DNA of 27,805 nt, taken from NCBI GenBank assembly GCA_027604665.1, contig JADGIZ010000088.1, positions 1 through 27,805 of the forward strand. The letters run 5' to 3'. Shown here one piece after another: positions 12,690-20,518 of this stretch. Below the pieces are notes generated by a model that was not told the origin of the DNA, ran no database searches, and worked only from the letters and a program-made list of their open reading frames with translations. Position 1 is the first letter of the stretch. Each line of letters starts with the position of its first letter. Position numbers and translations under genes: made by a program. Origin of the DNA: Polyrhizophydium stewartii (lineage: Eukaryota; Chytridiomycota; Chytridiomycetes; Rhizophydiales).

Positions 12690-15491
12690 ATGCCGACGAA
12701 GCTGCTGGCGCTCCTGCGCATCGGCGCGCCGATGCACGCCCGCGCCGGCGCCCTTGCCCCGGGGCTGCTGCCTCACGCTACTCAGGCGCAGCGCATCACC
12801 GCCCCTCTGCTCGCGGGGCCGGCGAGCGCGGCACTCCTTCAGGCGGTGCGGCACCGCGGCAAGCCCAGCACCAGAAGCAGACCCATGCCCCCATCTGCTC
12901 CCACGGGCAAAGCCCACGAGCCCAGCCGCGAGACCAGCGAGCTGCAGAGCGCAGTCGACGAGGAAGGACGCATCGTCGCCACCCAGCGGCCGTTGATTGA
13001 GCGAGGTGCGCCGAGCCTTGTGCTTGAATCGCCGTGCGTCCGGCCTTCTCACACTTCAGCCATGCAGAGTTTGGAGGCTATCTCAAAGTCTTTGCACGGA
13101 GCGCCGAGCTGCGTGACAAGTGCGTGGGCCTGGGAATCAGCAGCGACGTCTTTGATCTGTCTGCGCAGGAGTTCCGCAAGGCGCTCCTCGATGACCAGCT
13201 GCCGTGGCTGTCCAAGGAAGACGCGATGCTGTACTATGCGCAGGATGGCAAGCACTCTCGCTGCGCTGTTGCGCTCGCAGCTGCGCCTTGCTGACATGGG
13301 CACGACGGACGACTTGCAGCAAACATTGAGCGCATGCTGTTTCCACAACTCCTCAAGTTCATCATGCTCAAGCATCCGTCCGAGTCGAAGCAGCTGTCGC
13401 TGATGCTCGAGTCAACGGACATGCAGAGGCCGTCCGACTGGTACCCCGAGGCACGACAGATAAAGCGACGCATCATCATGCACATCGGACCGACAAACTC
13501 GGGAAAGACATACGCGGCACTCCAGCGTTTCAAGGACGTGGAGCGGTCCATTTACTGCGGCCCGCTGCGGCTGCTGGCGCACGAGGTCTACCATCGCATG
13601 AATACATCGGGCATTGGATGCAATCTGATCACAGGCGAGGAGCGTCGCGAGAGCGACAATATCTGCCGGCTGAGCTGCACAGTCGAGATGACTTCGCTGT
13701 CGCGCGACTTCGACGTTGCCGTCATTGACGAAATCCAGATGATTGGCGACGACCAGCGCGGCTGGGCTTGGACGCAGGCGCTGCTTGGCCTGCGTGCACC
13801 CGAGATCCATCTGTGTGGCGAGGAGACGGCAATAGGCGTCGTGCGCAAGCTGCTCGAGGGCACAGACGACACGATCGAGGTTCGCGCACCAAGGATCGCC
13901 TCTGCTCTCTGCGTCTGCTGACCGGCCCGGCGCACAGATCAACCGATACGAGCGTCTGACGCCGCTCAGTGTCATGAATCGGTCTCTGAACTCAGAGTTT
14001 AGGAAGATTGAGCGCGGCGACGCCTTCATTGTGTTCTCGCGCAGAGGCGTCTTCGAGGCCAAGAATCTCATTGAGCGCGCGACCGGCCAGCGCACCGCGA
14101 TTATTTATGGAGGACTGCCACCAGGTGAGATCGGTCTCGAGTCGTCAGAGCTGCGCCGAGCTTGGCAGCTGACACTCCTGAGTATCGGTGTACAGAGACG
14201 CGCGCCGAGCAGGCAAAACTGTTCAACGATCCGGATTCAGATCACAGGATCCTTGTTGCCACGGACGCCATTGGAATGGGTCTCAATCTGTGCGCCGAAA
14301 ATGCCCTGCATGCTTGAGTCAGAAGGCAGGCTGCTTACTTTTTGTTCAGCAACATTCGCCGCGTCGTCTTGTCGAGACTCGCCAAGTTCAACGGCACCGA
14401 AATCGTTCCGCTCACGATCTCGCAGACAAAGCAGATTGCGGGACGCGCGGGTCGCTTCAAGACTGCTTTTGAGAAAGGGCTTGTGACGACCTTTGATCCG
14501 CGAGATCTCAAGCTTCTCCATGCCCACATGAGGCTCAAGGCGCCGAAGATCCTTGTGAGCGCCGAGTTGAAGCGAAGCGCTGGTTCTTTGCAACGGCTTA
14601 CTGACACCAGCGCAGTCGGCAGGCGTCGCGCCGACGTTCGAGCAGATCGAGGGCTTCTCCAAGTCCTTCCCGGGTGCCAGCCTCTCGCAGATCCTTGTGA
14701 GCCGGTGCATGTGCGACTGCGATGTTCCCACGGCTCACTAACTCGCAAACGGCTCTCCAGTCCCGGTTTGAGGAACTTGCGCAGATTGACGGCAACTACT
14801 TCATGTGCAATCTCAAGTCCCAGCGCATCGTCGCTGAGCTAATCAACAATATTCCGATGAACCTTCGGGACAGGTATTCTTTTGTGTCGATTCCATGCGA
14901 GCCAGAGAACAAGGTCTTTCAGGATGCTATTATCAAGCTCGCGTGGGCGCTCGGCGAAAGTCGCACGATTTCGCTGAGCGAGGTGCTCCCGGACATGCCG
15001 GACCTGACTTCACTCAAGGGCGGGGTCTCGAATGTCCTTAAAGACATGGAACTGCGGCATAAGCTCATCATCATGTATTTGTGGCTGAGGTGGGTCTTGT
15101 TGCCGTTGTGTGTGTGCAGAGCCTCTCGCATGCTGAGACTCGGATGTGCAGCATGCGCTTCCCTGCGACGTTTGCGGACACGGAGCCTGCCATGGCGGAG
15201 AAGGCGCGCAGCGAGATCAAGATCAACGAGCTGTTGCTGACCCGGAGCCACAAGAAGGCGGCGAAGGCCGGCCAGGAGCCCAAGATCAAGAGGTTGACCC
15301 CAAAGGGAAAGGGCAGGCGTGCGCTTGCCTTTGCCGAGTCGGTATCGGGCCTCGATCTGGCGCTCCTTGATGACGGCGACGATGCGCCGCCAAGGCCTGC
15401 CGCCAGCACGAAGGAGATTGCTGCCCCGGCACCGGTGCACGTTGCCAGCCGAGGATCATCGCCAACGTCGGCCGATCCCGAGCGGCTGTGA
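12690..15491 (+). CDS. SUV3: Mitochondrial ATP-dependent RNA helicase Suv3
   Basis: Nine exons: 12690..13005, 13068..13247, 13320..13879, 13938..14124, 14196..14289, 14350..14554, 14616..14696, 14761..15089 and 15152..15491 (763 aa). The basic, acid-poor N-terminus [20 protein letters not shown] is a likely mitochondrial targeting signal. Helicase motifs: Walker [11 protein letters not shown] (about residue 220), DEIQ-box [19 protein letters not shown] (about 301), [40 protein letters not shown] and motif [11 protein letters not shown] (about 472). The Suv3 C-terminal domain follows ([15 protein letters not shown]-like [23 protein letters not shown]), then a Lys-rich tail ([10 protein letters not shown]). 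Known role: the helicase partner of the mitochondrial 3'-5' exoribonuclease in RNA turnover. Intron 2 is a GC-AG intron. The stop lies 33 bp from the next gene's ATG. Confidence 0.95.
13248..13319 (+). other. GC-AG intron in SUV3
   Basis: The 72-nt intron starts GCAAGC, the donor context typical of GC-AG introns, and ends CTTGCAG, with a CTGAC branch site about 25 nt upstream. Joining G-13247 to CA-13320 gives [17 protein letters not shown] in frame. The only GT in the interval (near 13268) has a poor context. Confidence 0.8.
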
Positions 15492-15524
15492 TGGATTGAA
15501 GAAACTTGCCCTGACTTGCGCCAA

Positions 15525-17593
15525 ATGGCCCAGACACTGCCCGACTTTGTTGAGCCGTGCCTGCAGGGCCTGCCCCACCCGTTCTACGGCTCTGCGCACA
15601 TGGCGCAGCCCGCGCTGGTTGGGTCGGCCGCCGCCGCCGCCGCAGCGCTCGAGCCGCTTGCGTCTCTTGACGGTCCCGGACCATCTGGCGGCAGTCCAGG
15701 CACGCCAGCACCATCGGGGGCGGCTGCGGCGTCGCCTGGGACGGCAGCGGTGGGCGAGCGGCTGCCGCAGTCGGATGCTGAGCGCCTGGTGCGCGCCCTC
15801 AGCGCGGGGGACCTCGCTGCCGTCCGCGAGCTCGTTGTCCCTGGCGAGCACGGCCCTGGTCGCGACGGCCAGAGCGGCGACGCCCAGCAGGGCGATGCGG
15901 CCGCCGGCGACGACCCGCACGAGCCGCCGCGGGCTGTGCTGCCTGTTAACGCGCCGCTGACGGCGGCCGGCATCGGTGCACTGCACATGGCCGCATCCCG
16001 GGGCTTCTCCGACGCCGTGCGGCTGCTGCTGGAGGTGCCCGGCGCCGTCGTGGACCTTGTCGACAACGAGCACGAGGTGGGTCCACTTGCCACACTCCGC
16101 TGCGATCTGCTCCTGAACTGACGGCCTCGGCGCCTCGCATCCCGTCGCAGACGCCGCTGTTCAAGGCCGCGTACCACGGGCACACCGAGGTCGTGCGCCT
16201 GCTGCTCGAGGCCGGCGCCGACGTCGGCAGCCAGGACTCGCAGGGCTGGACGGCTCTGCACAACGCCGCTTCGCTGGGCCACCTTGACGCGGCCCGCATC
16301 CTGGTCGAGAGGGGCCGAGCCGACGTCAACCGCCAGAGCAAGACCGGCTTTACGCCGCTGAGTGCGTCCACGGCCGTTGTTTGGCTCGTGCCCCGATCGC
16401 GCTGGCTGACCGCCTGCTCGCTCCGCAGTGACTGCGGCCGCGCGCGGCTCGGCAACCGTCCTGGACTATCTGCTCCACTGCGGCGCCGACGTCGCTCTCA
16501 CCAACGACAGCCTCGACACGGCCTACGATCTGGCGCTGTACAACGAGCACTACGATCTGGCCGACCGCATTCTGCGCGCCGAGCAGCAGCAGCGGCTTGT
16601 TGCGGGTACCCACACTGCGCCAGTCGTCCACCAGACGCAGCTCGAAGTGCTGTTTGAGAACCAGCGTGCCTCGTCGTCGTACTTTCCGACTCAGATGCTG
16701 CAGCAGTCGCCCGCCAACTTCAAGTTCAGCTCGGCCAATCTCGTCGCGAGCGACCCGAGCCCAATGGTCGGTTCCGGTGGCGAGCCCAGCGGCTTCAAGT
16801 CTGTACACCTACCCGCCGTGCGTCTGGCCAACGGCCAGATCGACCGCCTGTGGTTCTGGCTCACCGAGTGGCGAGTCGACACGACCGACCTGCGCCTGAG
16901 CGCTGGCGATGCGGCTGTCGACGCGGACCCCGACGGCGAGATTGGCTGGCTGTATGCCCGCACTTTCGATGCCCACGAAAGCGAGTGGCGCCCGACAATG
17001 GCCGAGGCCGCTTCGGTTGCGCCGCTGGGCCTGGGCGAGCGCACAAACTCGTATGGATCTGCGAGCGGCAGTGCGCCGACGTCGTCGGTGTTTGGGCTTG
17101 TCAGCAGCCTTCTTGGCGGCGGGCCTTCGACGCAGGGCTGGGTGCGCCGCCGCCGCTGGGTGCGGATCCGCAAGCGCCGCGTTGATCTCGACCGTGTGGC
17201 CGCTGGCAACATCAGTGCCTCCACCACACCGCGCGGAAGCCACTCGAACCTGCCATCGCACGCCACGAACCCGACCACAGCCAGCTTTGCTGCAACCTTG
17301 GCCAATCGACGCAGGCTGCAGGAACTCAACTCGGAGCTGAGCATGCTCAAGCGCGAGATCGAGACGCTGCTGGCTCGGTCCTCCACCGAGAATGGTAATT
17401 GCAGCACCGCCTTGCTGCGTGTTTGGGATCTTGCGCTGACTGCCCTTGCGATGCTCCGTGCTGCCGAAACATAGATCCGTACCGCAAAAGGGCCATGACG
17501 CTCCAAGTCCGCCAGCAGCTCGAGCGCGCTGAGGAACTGCAGGCACTGATCGACACACTCGAGGGCAACTCTGGCGCAGACACATGTAAATGA
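15525..17593 (+). CDS. Ankyrin-repeat protein with DysF (peroxin/dysferlin) domain
   Basis: Exons 15525..16076, 16151..16361, 16429..17394 and 17475..17593 (615 aa). The introns are 74, 67 and 80 nt, and the last has the window's only GTA-type donor (GTAATT). After an Ala/Gly/Pro-rich head come ankyrin repeats: GIGALHMAASRGFSDAVRLL, TPLFKAAYHGHTEVVRLL with LEAGADV, GWTALHNAASLGHLDAARIL, and MTAAARGSATVLDYLLHCG. A DysF-like domain opens at LFENQRASSSYFP and continues RLWFWLTEWRVDTTDL, GEIGWLYARTFDAHESEW and WVRRRRWVRIRKR. It ends in a coiled coil (RRRLQELNSELSMLKREIE, RQQLERAEELQALIDTLE). DysF modules are known in peroxins, ferlins, Spo73-like and TECPR proteins and act at membranes. The exact role here is unknown. 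It sits 33 bp after SUV3 and 10 bp before the FYVE-RING gene. Confidence 0.82.
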
Positions 17594-17747
17594 GTTGGTT
17601 GGCATGCCGGCCTCGCTCGTGCCCGCGGCTCCGCGGTGCGGGCGGGGCCAGGATGATGCGTGGCAGGAATACAGACATGCTCATGCACTCTTCTCGGTGT
17701 GCCTCCTCTGTCCTCCCGCCACATCTGCAACGCACGCCACCATTCAG
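17586..17747 (+). other. Candidate alternative intron bridging the ankyrin-DysF and FYVE-RING genes
   Basis: The ankyrin-DysF stop TGA (17591-17593) lies inside a near-consensus donor, ACAT|GTAAATGAG. Splicing from 17586 to the CCATTCAG acceptor at 17747 keeps phase (T+CG) and reads into the FYVE-RING frame without a stop. It would remove the downstream gene's proposed ATG at 17604. Length is 162 nt, longer than most introns here. This is a possibility, not the preferred model. Confidence 0.3.
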
Positions 17748-18764
17748 CGCTCGCCCAGGCATCACGGGTTTCGGCCGGATCGCGCGCCACGAGTATCCTC
17801 GGCCCGTGGCAGCACGACGACGATGCTCCCGCTTGCAACAACTGCCGGCGCAAGTTCGGCTTTCTTCTTCGGCGACACCACTGCCGCCGCTGCGGCCACA
17901 TCTTCTGCGATACCTGCACGACCCGCCGCGTGCTGATCCCCATCAGCCTGTTTGCTTCGGACGGTGTGCCGGCCCGGCCACCCTGGCACGGCCCGAGCTC
18001 GGCATCGGGCTCACAGCAACTCGACCCACCCGTTTCAGCGTCGCCGCTGGCCGCCGCCGGCCCCACGTCCAAGGAACGCGTGTGCGATGCATGCTACGTT
18101 GTCCTGACCACATCACCGGAATCTCCGCAGGCACAAGCGCTGCCGCCGTGGTCGAGCGCCGGCCCGGCGCGTGCCACGGCGCCGCCGTCACCAGTCCCGA
18201 GTTCGCCGACGCCCATGACACCCAGTCGCGGCGCACCGGGCAGTGCGAGCAAGCGCAGATCCATGACAGAGAACATGATGTCTGAGTGTCCCGTCTGCCA
18301 ACGCATGCTGACGGACATGGCCGAAGCCGACCTGGAAGCCCACGTGGCGAGTTGCCTCGAGTCAGTCGCAAAGAGCCTTGATGGCAGCGGCGTCGGACCG
18401 TCGGGCTCGGTGGGCCGCTCAGTGCGCTACGTCAGCGGAAACCGATACCTCGGTGCGTTTTTTGTGCGATGCGCGCCAGCGGATGTGCACCAGCTGATTC
18501 GTGTGGCGCAGTTCAAGTACTGGCGGCGACGCTGCCTGAGTCGGAGTGCTCCATCTGTCTCGAAGAGTTTGAGAAGGGTGGGTGCTGTGCGTCTTTTGGG
18601 CACGAGCACGCTCGCGGCTGATGCGATGCCCGATGGACGCAGGCCAGCGCATTGCTCGGCTCAACTGCCTCTGCATGTTCCACGAGGCGTGCATCAAGGC
18701 GTGGTTCACGAACCCAAAGTACGGCAAGCAGATGTGCCCGGTGCACTTTAAGCTGACCGACTGA
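17604..18764 (+). CDS. FYVE-RING zinc-finger protein, probable endosomal E3 ubiquitin ligase (Pib1-like)
   Basis: Exons 17604..17696, 17759..18452, 18512..18577 and 18643..18764 (324 aa). The introns are 62, 59 and 65 nt. The FYVE domain (from about residue 45) has the W-x-x-D lead (WQHDDDAPACNNC), the RRHHCRRCG phosphatidylinositol-3-phosphate signature, CDTC, and the last pair in KERVCDACY after a roughly 40-residue Ser/Pro insert. A small CPVC-x(n)-EAHVASC zinc finger (about 208) follows. The C-terminal RING is CSICLEEFEKG, LNCLCMFHEACIKAWF and MCPVH, so the final ligand is His rather than Cys. Known Pib1-type proteins sit on endosome or vacuole membranes and ubiquitylate cargo. The start is the weakest part. 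ATG 17604 is preferred because it gives a standard-length first intron, but it lies 10 bp after the upstream stop. Confidence 0.82.
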
Positions 18765-19220
18765 TGGGGCGGTCTCGGTCGCGGGGCAGACGACTGAAGC
18801 TCTTATTTTTTGTGTGTTGCCATCGTTCGTATCCCTGCGTGGCAGTGCGGGTCCCGCGCCGGCGGCCCTGCGGCGCGGCAAACACAGAGCGGCGGCAAGC
18901 CGCAGAGCGGGGCGATCCGGCCTGTCGCTCTGCCCGCGCGGCGCCTGCCCAACCCGCCGCGCCTGCGCCTCGCGTGCGCCCCCGCTGCCCATGCGCAGGC
19001 TGCATTGCCCCGCCCCGCCAGCCGCGCCGAGCCGCGCGCCAGCGGGCGCCCGCGTCGCGTGCACGTGGAGCGCCGTGCACCGGCGGCTCCCGATCCGTGC
19101 GGCGCAGCCAGAGAAAGGGCCGATGCGACCAGCGGCCGCAGTTTCCCAAATACGCCTCAAGCGCCTCGCCGCACCCCCCCCCCACCGCACCGCCGCGACC
19201 TCTATCGTCCCAACAACACC
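18765..19220. other. Intergenic region upstream of the CAP-protein gene
   Basis: This 456-bp, very GC-rich stretch contains the FYVE-RING 3' UTR and the promoter and leader of the CAP gene. A T-run lies near 18804-18809 (ttattttttg). A run of ten C at 19174-19183 sits about 40 bp before the CAP ATG. Long open frames on both strands are compositionally biased (Arg/Ala/Pro) with no recognisable motif, so I call no gene here. Confidence 0.55.
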
Positions 19221-20150
19221 ATGCGCCTCACCTCTGTCTTCACCGCTCTTATCCTCATCGTCTCCGCGGCCGCCCACGCCGACCAGCCCGCTGCCTCGGT
19301 CAGCGTCAAGACGCGCTGCCGCCGCGCCGTCGACCCTGCCCGCTTCGTGCAGAAGCCCGGCCCGAACAAGCCCATCCCCAAGACGGACCCGGAGCCCATT
19401 CCCAAGAACGATCCGGTGCCGGCTCCCAAGCCCTCCACCCCCTCGATCACCCCGACGCCGTCTCGCACGACTTCGACTGCCGTTGCCCCGACGACGGCCG
19501 CCAAGCCGACCACATCTGCCGCCAAGCCGACCACCGCCGCCCCAACCACTTCGGCTGCAAAGCCCACAACCTCGGCCGCCAAGCCAACGACCTCGGCCGC
19601 CAAGCCGACCACGTCGATCAAGCCGTCGACCACGGCGATCAGGCCAACGACCTCGGCCTCGCGCGCTTCGCCGTCTCCGTCGCCGTCGCCCCGCGCATCG
19701 CCGTCGCCGCTGCCGCCTCGCAAGGACGGCGACTCTGGCCTCTCGAGCTTTGACCAGGACTGCCTCAACAGCCACAACTACTACCGCTCGCTCGTCGGAT
19801 CTCGCCCCGTGTCGTGGTCGCGCGTTGCAGCAAGCACTGCCCTGTCGTGGAGCCAGCACCTTTACAACACTGGCCGCTTTGAGCACAGCGTCACCAACTT
19901 TGGCGAGAATCTCTACAAGAGCAGCGGCGACTTTACTTGCTCGCACGCGATCCAGCTCTTCTTCTCCGAGTACAAGAACTACCACGGCGAGATTGTCGGC
20001 CAGGGCAACTTCAACTCGTACGGCCACTACACGCAGGTCATCTGGCCCTCGACCACCGAGATTGGATGCGGCAGGTACGGCGGATACCTGACCTGCCACT
20101 ACAACCCCCCGGGCAACTACCCGCAGCGCGTCCCCGTCTACCGCCCGTGA
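19221..20150 (+). CDS. Secreted CAP/SCP/PR-1 domain protein (Pry-like) with Thr/Pro/Lys-rich stalk
   Basis: A single exon of 309 aa, the only intron-free complete gene in the window. A signal peptide (MRLTSVFTALILIVSAAAHA) is followed by a dibasic site (CRRAVDP) that could be a Kex2-type cleavage point. Next come a Pro/Lys segment (PNKPIPKTDPEPIPK), a KPTTSAA repeat stalk likely to be O-glycosylated, and a short Ser-Pro array. The CAP domain starts at about residue 176 with CLNSHNYYRSLVGSRPVSWS. It contains ALSWSQHLYNTGRFEHS, NFGENLYKSS, YGHYTQVIWPSTTEIGCG and LTCHYNPPGNY, so the family His and Glu positions are present. Known yeast members export sterols or fatty acids, and others act in cell-wall or host contexts. 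The specific ligand cannot be read from sequence. Confidence 0.93.
   Translation: MRLTSVFTALILIVSAAAHADQPAASVSVKTRCRRAVDPARFVQKPGPNKPIPKTDPEPIPKNDPVPAPKPSTPSITPTPSRTTSTAVAPTTAAKPTTSAAKPTTAAPTTSAAKPTTSAAKPTTSAAKPTTSIKPSTTAIRPTTSASRASPSPSPSPRASPSPLPPRKDGDSGLSSFDQDCLNSHNYYRSLVGSRPVSWSRVAASTALSWSQHLYNTGRFEHSVTNFGENLYKSSGDFTCSHAIQLFFSEYKNYHGEIVGQGNFNSYGHYTQVIWPSTTEIGCGRYGGYLTCHYNPPGNYPQRVPVYRP
19503..19661 (+). repeat. Degenerate 21-bp tandem repeat encoding KPTTSAA units
   Basis: About seven units of K-P-T-T-S-A-A, with variants KPTTAAPTTSAA, KPTTSI, KPSTTAI and RPTTSAS, form the stalk between the signal/propeptide region and the CAP domain. Codons differ between units, so the array is old or protein-selected. 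A Ser-Pro run (SPSPSPSPRASPSP) follows directly. Confidence 0.9.
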
Positions 20151-20518
20151 TCCCGTTCGGCCCGCTGCCGATGGATCCCACCACCCTCCACGCACCGGCT
20201 CCGTCTGCCGCCTTTTATCAGCGCCGCCCGCTGCTGCGCCGCCCTCTGCTGCGCCAAAGCGCCTCATAATAATAAATGCCCTCGCTCGGCCCGCTCTGCG
20301 CGGTGACCGCCCCCCCCCCACGAGCGCATCGCCCCGACAATTTGAAACGCGTCCCGAACTTTTCAGACGACCGCGAAGCGACACCCCTGCCCTGCTGCCT
20401 CGCACCTGGCAACCGTGCACTCTGGCCCCGCCTGCGCTCGCCTTGTCCCGCCTGCGCTCGCCTTCCAGCACAGTACCGCGCTGATACCCCCCGTGACGTG
20501 GCCCCAGTGTCCACCTCA
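20151..20518. other. Intergenic region between CAP and ABCC genes
   Basis: 368 bp. The left part is the CAP 3' UTR with an AATAAA at 20271. The right part is the probable ABCC promoter, with a run of ten C at 20310-20319 and a direct repeat around cctgcgctcgccttcc/gtcc (20429-20466). No frame here encodes the Leu-rich membrane segment or N-terminal motif expected at the start of an ABCC transporter. Confidence 0.6.
20271..20276 (+). terminator. AATAAA poly(A) signal of the CAP gene
   Basis: Canonical AATAAA 120 bp after the CAP stop codon, within the AT-rich string cataataataaatg, which stands out from the GC-rich surroundings. Confidence 0.65.

Noticed and set aside
13033..13058. A 26-nt intron in SUV3 giving [11 protein letters not shown]
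   Set aside because: Too short to splice. The 62-nt intron 13006-13067 has normal signals and also keeps the frame.
17653..17793. Alternative FYVE-RING starts at ATG 17653 or 17677
   Set aside because: They need a weak donor, a very short intron or a GAG acceptor. ATG 17604 with the 62-nt intron 17697-17758 is cleaner.
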